From the NCBI GenBank assembly GCA_916613615.1, contig OU744728.1, positions 32,255,950-32,319,949 of the forward strand: DNA of 64,000 nucleotides, read 5' to 3'. This document shows positions 39,211 to 52,100 of this stretch, piece after piece (the first letter of the stretch is position 1; each line of letters begins with the position of its first letter). This DNA comes from Steromphala cineraria. Taxonomy: Eukaryota; Mollusca; Gastropoda; Trochida; Trochidae. The notes under the pieces are model-generated. The model was not told the DNA's origin. It did not search any database and saw only the letters and a program-made list of their open reading frames with translations. Position numbers and translations under genes: made by a program.

Positions 39211-41740
39211 ATCATTAGCAACAACTTCTGCTAGTTTTTAATCAGAAATTCGAGGTTGACCTTTTTAGTCCAAAATGCCTGAAAACACTGCATAACCTTA
39301 TAAGCACCCCACCCCTAGAGGTGACCCCAGGGGCAAAATAACACTTTCTTGAAATCAATTTCTGTCGATCGGTATTTGTTCAGGGGACTATTAGCAACAA
39401 CTTCTGCTAGTTTTTAATCAGAAATTCGAAGTTGACCTTTTTAGTCCAAAATGCCTGGAAAACACTGCATAACCTAATAAGCACCCCACCCCTAGAGGTG
39501 ACCCCAGGTGCAAAATAACAGTTTCTTGAAATCAATTTCTGTCGATCGGTATTTGTTCAGGGGACTATTAGCAACAACTTCTGCTAGTTTTTAATCAGAA
39601 ATTCGAAGTTGACCTATTTAGTCCAAAATGCCTGGAAAACACTGCATAACCTAATAAGCACCTAGAGGTGACCCCAGGGGCAAAATAACACTTTCTTGAA
39701 ATCAATTTCTGTCGATCGGTATTTGTTCAGGGGACCATTAGCAACAACTTCTGCTAGTTTTTAATCAGAAATTCGAAGTTGACCTTTTTAGTCCAAAATG
39801 CCTGGAAAATACTGTATAATCTTATTAGCACCCCACCCCTAGAGGTGACCCCAGGGGCAAAATAACACTTTCTTGAAATCAATTTCTGTTGATCGGTATT
39901 TGTTCAGGGGACCATTAGCAACAACTTCTGCTAGTTTTTAATCAGAAATTCGAAGTTGACCTTTTTAGTCCAAAATGCCTGGAAAATACTGCATAATCTT
40001 ATTAGCACCCCACCCCTAGAGGTGACCCCAGGGGCAAAATATCACTTTCTTGAAATCAATTTCTGTTGATCGGTATTGGTTCAGGGGACCATTAGCAACA
40101 ACTTCTGCTAGTTTTTAATCAGAAATTCGAGGTTGACCTTTTTAGTCCAAAATGCCTGAAAACACTGCATAACCTTACAAGCACCCCACCCCTAGAGGTG
40201 ACCCCAGGGGCAAAATAACACTTTCTTGAAATCAATTTCTGTCGATCGTTACTGGTTCCGGGGACAATTAGTAACAACTTCTGCTAGTTTTTAATCAGAA
40301 ATTCGAAATTGACCTTTTTAGTCCAAAATGCCTGGAAAACACTGCATAACCTAATAAGCACTCCCACAACTAGGATGACCCCAGGTGCAAAATAACAGTT
40401 TCTTGAAATCAACTTCTGTCGATCGGTATTTGTTCAGGGGACTATTAGCAACAACTTCTGCTAGTTTTTACTCAGAAATTCGAAGTTGACCTTTTTAGTC
40501 CAAAATGCCAGGAAAACACTGCATAACCTAATAAGCACCCCACCCCTAAAGGTGACCCCAGGGGCAAAATAACACTTTCTTGAAATCAATTTCTGTCAAT
40601 CGGTGTTGGTTCCGGGGACAATTAGCAACAACTTCTGTTAGTTTTTAATCAGAAATTCGAAGTTGACCTTTTTAGTCCAAAATGCCTGGAAAACACTGCA
40701 TAACCTAATAAGCACTCCCACCCCTAGGATGACCCCAGGTGCAAAATAACAGTTTCTTGAAATCAACTTCTGTCGATCGGTATTTGTTCAGGGGACCATT
40801 AGCAACAACTTCTGCTAGTTTTTAATCAGAAATTCGAAGTTGACCTTTTTAGTCCAAAATGCCTGGAAAATACTGCATAATCTTATTAGCACCCCACCCC
40901 TAGAGGTGACCCCAGGGGCAAAATAACACTTTCTTGAAATCAATTTCTGTTGATCGGTATTTGTTCAGGGGACCATAAGCAACAACTTCTGCTAGTTTTT
41001 AATCAGAAATTCGAAGTTGACCTTTTTAGTCCAAAATGCCTGGAAAACTCTGCATAACCTAATAAGCACCCCACCCCTAGAGGTGACCCCAGGGGCAAAA
41101 TAACACTTTCTTGAAATCAATTTCTGTCAATCGTTACTGGTTCCGGGGACAATTAGTAACAACTTCTGTTAGTTTTTAATCAGAAATTCGAAGTTGACCT
41201 TTTTAGTCGAAAACACTGCATAACCTAATAAGCACTCCCACCCCTAGGATGACCCCAGGGGCAAAATAACACTTTCTTGAAATCAATTTCTGTTGATCGG
41301 TATTTGTTCAGGGGACCATTAGCAACAACTTCTGCTAGTTTTTAATCAGAAATTCGAAGTTGACCTTTTTAGTCCAAAATGCCTGGAAAATACTGCATAA
41401 TCTTATTAGCACCCCACCCCTAGAGGTGACCCCAGGGGCAAAATAACACTTTCTTGAAATCAATTTCTGTCGATCGGTATTTGTTCAGGGGACCATTAGC
41501 AACAACTTCTGCTAGTTTTTAATCAGAAATTCGAGGTTGACCTTTTTAGTCCAAAATGCCTGAAAACACTGCATAACCTTATAAGCACCCCACCCCTAGA
41601 GGTGACCCCAGGGGCAAAATAACACTTTCTTGAAATCAATTTCTGTCAATCGGTATTGGTTCAGGGGACCATTAGCAAGAACTTCTGCTAGTTTTTAATC
41701 AGAAATTCGAAGTTGACCTTTTTAGTCCAAAATGCCTTGA
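39211..41740 (+). repeat. Copy of the 30,830-33,650 segment (offset 7,722 bp)
   Basis: Together with the sequence from about 38,550, this block repeats an earlier segment at a constant offset: AAAATATCAC 30,907 to 38,629; CACAACTAGG 31,236 to 38,958 and 32,643 to 40,365; the 7-bp deletion 31,940 to 39,662; the short-monomer junction 33,482 to 41,204. The match ends near 33,650/41,370, where one copy has ATATCAC and the other ATAACAC. Local differences include TCAATCGTTACTGG near 41,128, probably a CpG-to-CpA change. The segment overlaps the preceding 2.6-kb tandem unit, so these events are layered. Confidence 0.75.
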
Positions 41741-44700
41741 AAACACTGCATAACCTAATAAGCACCCCACCCCTAGAGGTGACCCCAGGGGCAAAATAAC
41801 ACTTTCTTGAAATCAATTTCTGTCGATCGTTACTGGTTCCGGGGACAATTAGTAACAACTTCTGCTAGTTTTTAATCAGAAATTCGAAGTTGACCTTTTT
41901 AGTCCAAAATGCCTGGAAAACACTGCATAACCTAATAAGCACTCCCACCCCTAGGATGACCCCAGGTGCAAAATAACAGTTTCTTGAAATCAACTTCTGT
42001 CGATCGGTATTTGTTCAGGGGACTATTAGCAACAACTTCTGCTAGTTTTTAATCAGAAATTCGAAGTTGACCTATTTAGTCCAAAATGCCTGGAAAACAC
42101 TGCATAACCTAATAAGCACCCCACCCCTAGAGGTGACCCCAGGGGCAAAATAACACTTTCTTGAAATCAATTTCTGTCGATCGGTATTTGTTCAGGGGAC
42201 CATTAGCAACAACTTCTGCTAGTTTTTAATCAGAAATTCGAAGTTGACCTTTTTAGTCCAAAATGCCTGGAAAATACTGCATAATCTTATTAGCACCTCA
42301 CCCCTAGAGGTGACCCCAGGGGCAAAATAACACTTTCTTGAAATCAATTTCTGTTGATCGGTATTTGTTCAGGGGACCATTAGCAACAACTTCTGCTAGT
42401 TTTTAATCAGAAATTCGAAGTTGACCTTTTTAGTCCAAAATGCCTGGAAAATACTGCATAATCTTATTAGCACCCCACCCCTAGAGGTGACCCCAGGGGC
42501 AAAATATCACTTTCTTGAAATCAATTTCTGTTGATCGGTATTTGTTCAGGGGACCATTAGCAACAACTTCTGCTAGTTTTTAATCAGAAATTCGAGGTTG
42601 ACCTTTTTAGTCCAAAATGCCTGAAAACACTGCATAACCTTATAAGCACCCCACCCCTAGAGGTGACCCCAGGGGCAAAATAACACTTTCTTGAAATCAA
42701 TTTCTGTCGATCGTTACTGGTTCCGGGGACAATTAGTAACAACTTCTGCTAGTTTTTAATCAGAAATTCGAAATTGACCTTTTTAGTCCAAAATGCCTGG
42801 AAAACACTGCATAACCTAATAAGCACTCCCACAACTAGGATGACCCCAGGTGCAAAATAACAGTTTCTTGAAATCAACTTCTGTCGATCGGTATTTGTTC
42901 AGGGGACTATTAGCAACAACTTCTGCTAGTTTTTAATCAGAAATTCGAAGTTGACCTTTTTAGTCCAAAATGCCTGGAAAATACTGCATAATCTTATAAG
43001 CACCCCACCCCTAGAGGTGACCCCAGGGGCAAAATAACACTTCCTTGAAATCAATTTCTGTTGATCGGTATTTGTTCAGGGGATCATTAGCAACAACTTC
43101 TGCTAGTTTTTAATCAGAAATTCGAGGTTGACCTTTTTAGTCCAAAATGCCTGAAAACACTGCATAACCTTATAAGCACCCCACCCCTAGAGGTGACCCC
43201 AGGGGCAAAATAACACTTTCTTGAAATCAATTTCTGTCGATCGGTATTTGTTCAGGGGACTATTAGCAACAACTTCTGCTAGTTTTTAATCAGAAATTCG
43301 AAGTTGACCTTTTTAGTCCAAAATGCCTGGAAAACACTGCATAACCTAATAAGCACCCCACCCCTAGAGGTGACCCCAGGTGCAAAATAACAGTTTTTTT
43401 AAATCAATTTCTGTCGATCGGTATTTGTTCAGGGGACTATTAGCAACAACTTCTGCTAGTTTTTAATCAGAAATTCGAAGTTGACCTATTTAGTCCAAAA
43501 TGCCTGGAAAACACTGCATAACCTAATAAGCACCCCACCCCTAGAGGTGACCCCAGGGGCAAAATAACACTTTCTTGAAATCAATTTCTGTCGATCGGTA
43601 TTTGTTCAGGGGACCATTAGCAACAACTTCTGCTAGTTTTTAATCAGAAATTCGAAGTTGACCTTTTTAGTCCAAAATGCCTGGAAAATACTGCATAATC
43701 TTATTAGCACCCCACCCCTAGAGGTGACCCCAGGGGCAAAATAACAGTTTCTTGAAATCCACTTCTGTCGATCGGTATTTGTTCAGGGGACTACTAGCAA
43801 CAACTTCTGCTAGTTTTTAATCAGAAATTCGAAGTTGACCTTTTTAGTCCAAAATGCCTGGAAAATACTGCATAATCTTATAAGCACCCCACCCCTAGAG
43901 GTGACCCCAGGGGCAAAATAACACTTCCTTGAAATCAATTTCTGTTGATCGGTATTTGTTCAGGGGATCATTAGCAACAACTTCTGCTAGTTTTTAATCA
44001 GAAATTCGAGGTTGACCTTTTTAGTCCAAAATGCCTGAAAACACTGCATAACCTTATAAGCACCCCACCCCTAGAGGTGACCCCAGGGGCAAAATAACAC
44101 TTTCTTGAAATCAATTTCTGTCGATCGGTATTTGTTCAGGGGACTATTAGCAACAACTTCTGCTAGTTTTTAATCAGAAATTCGAAGTTGACCTTTTTAG
44201 TCCAAAATGCCTGGAAAACACTGCATAACCTAATAAGCACCCCACCCCTAGAGGTGACCCCAGGTGCAAAATAACAGTTTTTTTAAATCAATTTCTGTCG
44301 ATCGGTATTTGTTCAGGGGACTATTAGCAACAACTTCTGCTAGTTTTTAATCAGAAATTCGAAGTTGACCTATTTAGTCCAAAATGCCTGGAAAACACTG
44401 CATAACCTAATAAGCACCCCACCCCTAGAGGTGACCCCAGGGGCAAAATAACACTTTCTTGAAATCAATTTCTGTCGATCGGTATTTGTTCAGGGGACCA
44501 TTAGCAACAACTTCTGCTAGTTTTTAATCAGAAATTCGAAGTTGACCTTTTTAGTCCAAAATGCCTGGAAAATACTGCATAATCTTATTAGCACCCCACC
44601 CCTAGAGGTGACCCTAGGGGCAAAATAACAGTTTCTTGAAATCAACTTCTGTCGATCGGTATTTGTTCAGGGGACTATTAGCAACAACTTCTGCTAGTTT

Positions 44701-46670
44701 TTAATCAGAAATTCGAAGTTGACCTTTTTAGTCCAAAATGCCTGGAAAATACTGCATAATCTTATTAGCACCCCACCCCTAGAGGTGACCCCAGGGGCAA
44801 AATATCACTTTCTTGAAATCAATTTCTGTTGATCGGTATTTGTTCAGGGGACCATTAGCAACAACTTCTGCTAGTTTTTAATCAGAAATTCGAGGTTGAC
44901 CTTTTTAGTCCAAAATGCCTGAAAACACTGCATAACCTTATAAGCACCCCACCCCTAGAGGTGACCCCAGGGGCAAAATAACACTTTCTTGAAATCAATT
45001 TCTGTCGATCGTTACTGGTTCCGGGGACAATTAGTAACAACTTCTGCTAGTTTTTAATCAGAAATTCGAAATTGACCTTTTTAGTCCAAAATGCCTGGAA
45101 AACACTGCATAACCTAATAAGCACTCCCACAACTAGGATGACCCCAGGTGCAAAATAACAGTTTCTTGAAATCAACTTCTGTCGATCGGTATTTGTTCAG
45201 GGGACTATTAGCAACAACTTCTGCTAGTTTTTAATCAGAAATTCGAAGTTGACCTTTTTAGTCCAAAATGCCTGGAAAATACTGCATAATCTTATTAGCA
45301 CCCCACCCCTAGAGGTGACCCCAGGGGCAAAATAACACTTCCTTGAAATCAATTTCTGTTGATCGGTATTTGTTCAGGGGATCATTAGCAACAACTTCTG
45401 CTAGTTTTTAATCAGAAATTCGAGGTTGACCTTTTTAGTCCAAAATGCCTGAAAACACTGCATAACCTTATAAGCACCCCACCCCTAGAGGTGACCCCAG
45501 GGGCAAAATAACACTTTCTTGAAATCAATTTCTGTCGATCGGTATTTGTTCAGTGGACTATTAGCAACAACTTCTGCTAGTTTTTAATCAGAAATTCGAA
45601 GTTGACCTTTTTAGTCCAAAATGCCTGGAAAACACTGCATAACCTAATAAGCACCCCACCCCTAGAGGTGACCCCAGGTGCAAAATAACAGTTTCTTGAA
45701 ATCAATTTCTGTCGATCGGTATTTGTTCAGGGGACTATTAGCAACAACTTCTGCTAGTTTTTAATCAGAAATTCGAAGTTGACCTATTTAGTCCAAAATG
45801 CCTGGAAAACACTGCATAACCTAATAAGCACCTAGAGGTGACCCCAGGGGCAAAATAACACTTTCTTGAAATCAATTTCTGTCGATCGGTATTTGTTCAG
45901 GGGACCATTAGCAACAACTTCTGCTAGTTTTTAAACAGAAATTCGAAGTTGACCTTTTTAGTCCAAAATGCCTGGAAAATACTGTATAATCTTATTAGCA
46001 CCCCACCCCTAGAGGTGACCCCAGGGGCAAAATAACACTTTCTTGAAATCAATTTCTGTTGATCGGTATTTGTTCAGGGGACCATTAGCAACAACTTCTG
46101 CTAGTTTTTAATCAGAAATTCGAAGTTGACCTTTTTAGTCCAAAATGCCTGGAAAATACTGCATAATCTTATTAGCACCCCACCCCTAGAGGTGACCCCA
46201 GGGGCAAAATATCACTTTCTTGAAATCAATTTCTGTTGATCGGTATTGGTTCAGGGGACCATTAGCAACAACTTCTGCTAGTTTTTAATCAGAAATTCGA
46301 GGTTGACCTTTTTAGTCCAAAATGCCTGAAAACACTGCATAACCTTATAAGCACCCCACCCCTAGAGGTGACCCCAGGGGCAAAATAACACTTTCTTGAA
46401 ATCAATTTCTGTCGATCGTTACTGGTTCCGGGGACAATTAGTAACAACTTCTGCTAGTTTTTAATCAGAAATTCGAAATTGACCTTTTTAGTCCAAAATG
46501 CCTGGAAAACACTGCATAACCTAATAAGCACTCCCACAACTAGGATGACCCCAGGTGCAAAATAACAGTTTCTTGAAATCAACTTCTGTCGATCGGTATT
46601 TGTTCAGGGGACTATTAGCAACAACTTCTGCTAGTTTTTACTCAGAAATTCGAAGTTGACCTTTTTAGTC
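41741..46670 (+). repeat. About 4.9-kb copy of 27,841-32,780 (offset 13,892 bp)
   Basis: Markers repeat at a constant offset of 13,892 bp: AAAATATCAC 28,609 to 42,501; CACAACTAGG 28,938 to 42,830, 31,236 to 45,128 and 32,643 to 46,535; CACTTCC 29,146/30,030 to 43,038/43,922. The match breaks near 32,784/46,676, where one copy has GCCAGGAAAACAC and the other GCCTGGAAAATAC. A private change, CAGTTTTTTTTAAATC instead of CAGTTTCTTGAAATC, sits at 43,391 and 44,275, 884 bp apart; it is shared by both members of the internal 5-mer duplication in this copy but not by the 28-32 kb copy. Confidence 0.8.
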
Positions 46671-49100
46671 CAAAATGCCTGGAAAATACTGCATAATCTT
46701 ATTAGCACCCCACCCCTAGAGGTGACCCCAGGGGCAAAATAACACTTCCTTGAAATCAATTTCTGTTGATCGGTATTTGTTCAGGGGATCATTAGCAACA
46801 ACTTCTGCTAGTTTTTAATCAGAAATTCGAGGTTGACATTTTTAGTCCAAAATGCCTGAAAACACTGCATAACCTTATAAGCACCCCACCCCTAGAGGTG
46901 ACCCCAGGGGCAAAATAACACTTTCTTGAAATCAATTTCTGTCGATCGGTATTTGTTCAGGGGACTATTAGCAACAACTTCTGCTAGTTTTTAATCAGAA
47001 ATTCGAAGTTGACCTTTTTAGTCCAAAATGCCTGGAAAACACTGCATAACCTAATAAGCACCCCACCCCTAGAGGTGACCCCAGGTGCAAAATAACAGTT
47101 TCTTGAAATCAATTTCTGTCGATCGGTATTTGTTCAGGGGACTATTAGCAACAACTTCTGCTAGTTTTTAATCAGAAATTCGAAGTTGACCTTTTTAGTC
47201 CAAAATGCCTGGAAAACACTGCATAACCTAATAAGCACCTAGAGGTGACCCCAGGGGCAAAATAACACTTTCTTGAAATCAATTTCTGTCGATCGGTATT
47301 TGTTCAGGGGACCATTAGCAACAACTTCTGCTAGTTTTTAATCAGAAATTCGAAGTTGACCTTTTTAGTCCAAAATGCCTGGAAAATACTGTATAATCTT
47401 ATTAGCACCCCACCCCTAGAGGTGACCCCAGGGGCAAAATAACACTTTCTTGAAATCAATTTCTGTCGATCGGTATTTGTTCAGGGGACTATTAGCAACA
47501 ACTTCTGCTAGTTTTTACTCAGAAATTCGAAGTTGACCTTTTTAGTCCAAAATGCCAGGAAAACACTGCATAACCTAATAAGCACCCCACCCCTAAAGGT
47601 GACCCCAGGGGCAAAATAACACTTTCTTGAAATCAATTTCTGTCAATCGGTGTTGGTTCCGGGGACAATTAGCAACAACTTCTGTTAGTTTTTAATCAGA
47701 AATTCGAAGTTGACCTTTTTAGTCCAAAATGCCTGGAAAACACTGCATAACCTAAAAAGCACTCCCACCCCTAGGATGACCCCAGGTGCAAAATAACAGT
47801 TTCTTGAAATCAACTTCTGTCGATCGGTATTTGTTCAGGGGACCATTAGCAACAACTTCTGCTAGTTTTTAATCAGAAATTCGAAGTTGACCTTTTTAGT
47901 CCAAAATGCCTGGAAAATACTGCATAATCTTATTAGCACCCCACCCCTAGAGGTGACCCCAGGGGCAAAATAACACTTTCTTGAAATCAATTTCTGTCGA
48001 TCGGTATTTGTTCAGGGGACCATTAGCAACAACTTCTGCTAGTTTTTAATCAGAAATTCGAAGTTGACCTTTTTAGTCCAAAATGCCTGGAAAACTCTGC
48101 ATAACCTAATAAGCACCCCACCCCTAGAGGTGACCCCAGGGGCAAAATAACACTTTCTTGAAATCAATTTCTGTCGATCGTTACTGGTTCCGGGGACAAT
48201 TAGTAACAACTTCTGTTAGTTTTTAATCAGAAATTCGAAGTTGACCTTTTTAGTCGAAAACACTGCATAACCTAATAAGCACTCCCACCCCTAGGATGAC
48301 CCCAGGGGCAAAATAACACTTTCTTGAAATCAATTTCTGTTGATCGGTATTTGTTCAGGGGACCATTAGCAACAACTTCTGCTAGTTTTTAATCAGAAAT
48401 TCGAAGTTGACCTTTTTAGTCCAAAATGCCTGGAAAATACTGCATAATCTTATTAGCACCCCACCCCTAGAGGTGACCCCAGGGGCAAAATAACACTTTC
48501 TTGAAATCAATTTCTGTAGATCGGTATTTGTTCAGGGGACCATTAGCAACAACTTCTGCTAGTTTTTAATCAGAAATTCGAGGTTGACCTTTTTAGTCCA
48601 AAATGCCTGAAAACACTGCATAACCTTATAAGCACCCCACCCCTAGAGGTGACCCCAGGGGCAAAATAACACTTTCTTGAAATCAATTTCTGTCAATCGG
48701 TATTGGTTCAGGGGACCATTAGCAAGAACTTCTGCTAGTTTTTAATCAGAAATTCGAAGTTGACCTTTTTAGTCCAAAATGCCTTGAAAACACTGCATAA
48801 CCTAATAAGCACCCCACCCCTAGAGGTGACCCCAGGGGCAAAATAACACTTTCTTGAAATCAATTTCTGTCGATCGTTACTGGTTCCGGGGACAATTAGT
48901 AACAACTTCTGCTAGTTTTTAATCAGAAATTCGAAGTTGACCTTTTTAGTCCAAAATGCCTGGAAAACACTGCATAACCTAATAAGCACTCCCACCCCTA
49001 GGATGACCCCAGGTGCAAAATAACAGTTTCTTGAAATCAACTTCTGTCGATCGGTATTTGTTCAGGGGACTATTAGCAACAACTTCTGCTAGTTTTTAAT
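46671..49100 (+). repeat. Copy of the 40,430-42,740 segment (start; offset 7,047 bp)
   Basis: TACTCAG (changed from TAATCAG) near 40,469 recurs near 47,516; the short-monomer junction 41,204 recurs at 48,251 and the private GCCTTGAAAAC at 41,734 recurs at 48,781, all 7,047 bp apart. The match begins near 47,480 and runs on past 49,100 to about 49,800. Before 47,480 the block carries two 7-bp-deletion units (45,832 and 47,239) spaced 1,407 bp apart. A private TGTAGATCGG replaces TGTCGATCGG near 48,518. Confidence 0.75.
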
Positions 49101-52100
49101 CAGAAATTCGAAGTTGACCTATTTAGTCAAAAATGCCTGGAAAACACTGCATAACCTAATAAGCACCCCACCCCTAGAGGTGACCCCAGGGGCAAAATAA
49201 CACTTTCTTGAAATCAATTTCTGTCGATCGGTATTTGTTCAGGGGACCATTAGCAACAACTTCTGCTAGTTTTTAATCAGAAATTCGAAGTTGACCTTTT
49301 TAGTCCAAAATGCCTGGAAAATACTGCATAATCTTATTAGCACCCCACCCCTAGAGGTGACCCCAGGGGCAAAATAACACTTTCTTGAAATCAATTTCTG
49401 TGATCGGTATTTGTTCAGGGGACCATTAGCAACAACTTCTGCTAGTTTTTAATCAGAAATTCGAAGTTGACCTTTTTAGTCCAAAATGCCTGGAAAATAC
49501 TGCATAATCTTATTAGCACCCCACCCCTAGAGGTGACCCCAGGGGCAAAATATCACTTTCTTGAAATCAATTTCTGTTGATCGGTATTTGTTCAGGGGAC
49601 CATTAGCAACAACTTCTGCTAATTTTTAATCAGAAATTCGAGGTTGACCTTTTTAGTCCAAAATGCCTGAAAACACTGCATAACCTTATAAGCACCCCAC
49701 CCCTAGAGGTGACCCCAGGGGCAAAATAACACTTTCTTGAAATCAATTTCTGTCGATCGTTACTGGTTCCGGGGACAATTAGTAACAACTTCTGCTAGTT
49801 TTTAATCAGAAATTCGAAGTTGACCTTTTTAGTCCAAAATGCCTGGAAAACACTGCATAACCTAATAAGCACTCCCACCCCTAGGATGACCCCAGGTGCA
49901 AAATAACAGTTTCTTGAAATCAACTTCTGTCGATCGGTATTTGTTCAGGGGACTATTAGCAACAACTTCTGCTAGTTTTTAATCAGAAATTCGAAGTTGA
50001 CCTATTTAGTCCAAAATGCCTGGAAAACACTGCATAACCTAATAAGCACCCCACCCCTAGAGGTGACCCCAGGGGCAAAATAACACTTTCTTGAAATCAA
50101 TTTCTGTCGATCGGTATTTGTTCAGGGGACCATTAGCAACAACTTCTGCTAGTTTTTAATCAGAAATTCGAAGTTGACCTTTTTAGTCCAAAATGCCTGG
50201 AAAATACTGCATAATCTTCTTAGCACCCCACCCCTAGAGGTGACCCCAGGGGCAAAATAACACTTTCTTGAAATCAATTTCTGTGATCGGTATTTGTTCA
50301 GGGGACCATTAGCAACAACTTCTGCTAGTTTTTAATCAGAAATTCGAAGTTGACCTTTTTAGTCCAAAATGCCTGGAAAATACTGCATAATCTTATTAGC
50401 ACCCCACCCCTAGAGGTGACCCCAGGGGCAAAATATCACTTTCTTGAAATCAATTTCTGTTGATCGGTATTTGTTCAGGGGACCATTAGCAACAACTTCT
50501 GCTAATTTTTAATCAGAAATTCGAGGTTGACCTTTTTAGTCCAAAATGCCTGAAAACACTGCATAACCTTATAAGCACCCCACCCCTAGAGGTGACCCCA
50601 GGGGCAAAATAACACTTTCTTGAAATCAATTTCTGTCGATCGTTACTGGTTCCGGGGACAATTAGTAACAACTTCTGCTAGTTTTTAATCAGAAATTCGA
50701 AATTGACCTTTTTAGTCCAAAATGCCTGGAAAACACTGCATAACCTAATAAGCACTCCCACCCCTAGGATGACCCCAGGTGCAAAATAACAGTTTCTTGA
50801 AATCAACTTCTGTCGATCGGTATTTGTTCAGGGGACTATTAGCAACAACTTCTGCTAGTTTTTAATCAGAAATTCGAAGTTGACCTATTTAGTCCAAAAT
50901 GCCTGGAAAACACTGCATAACCTAATAAGCACCCCACCCCTAGAGGTGACCCCAGGGGCAAAATAACACTTTCTTGAAATCAATTTCTGTCGATCGGTAT
51001 TTGTTCAGGATACCATTAGCAACAACTTCTGCTAGTTTTTAATCAGAAATTCGAAGTTGACCTTTTTAGTCCAAAATGCCTGGAAAATACTGCATAATCT
51101 TCTTAGCACCCCACCCCTAGAGGTGACCCCAGGGGCAAAATAACACTTTCTTGAAATCAATTTCTGTGATCGGTATTTGTTCAGGGGACCATTAGCAACA
51201 ACTTCTGCTAGTTTTTAATCAGAAATTCGAAGTTGACCTTTTTAGTCCAAAATGCCTGGAAAATACTGCATAATCTTATTAGCACCCCACCCCTAGAGGT
51301 GACCCCAGGGGCAAAATATCACTTTCTTGAAATCAATTTCTGTTGATCGGTATTTGTTCAGGGGACCATTAGCAACAACTTCTGCTAATTTTTAATCAGA
51401 AATTCGAGGTTGACCTTTTTAGTCCAAAATGCCTGAAAACACTGCATAACCTTATAAGCACCCCACCCCTAGAGGTGACCCCAGGGGCAAAATAACACTT
51501 TCTTGAAATCAATTTCTGTCGATCGTTACTGGTTCCGGGGACAATTAGTAACAACTTCTGCTAGTTTTTAATCAGAAATTCGAAATTGACCTTTTTAGTC
51601 CAAAATGCCTGGAAAACACTGCATAACCTAATAAGCACTCCCACAACTAGGATGACCCCAGGTGCAAAATAACAGTTTCTTGAAATCAACTTCTGTCGAT
51701 CGGTATTTGTTCAGGGGACTATTAGCAACAACTTCTGCTAGTTTTTAATCAGAAATTCGAAGTTGACCTTTTTAGTCCAAAATGCCTGGAAAATACTGCA
51801 TAATCTTATAAGCACCCCACCCCTAGAGGTGACCCCAGGGGCAAAATAACACTTCCTTGAAATCAATTTCTGTTGATCGGTATTTGTTCAGGGGATCATT
51901 AGCAACAACTTCTGCTAGTTTTTAATCAGAAATTCGAGGTTGACCTTTTTAGTCCAAAATGCCTGAAAACACTGCATAACCTTATAAGCACCCCACCCCT
52001 AGAGGTGACCCCAGGGGCAAAATAACACTTTCTTGAAATCAATTTCTGTCGATCTGTATTTGTTCAGGGGACTATTAGCAACAACTTCTGCTAGTTTTTA

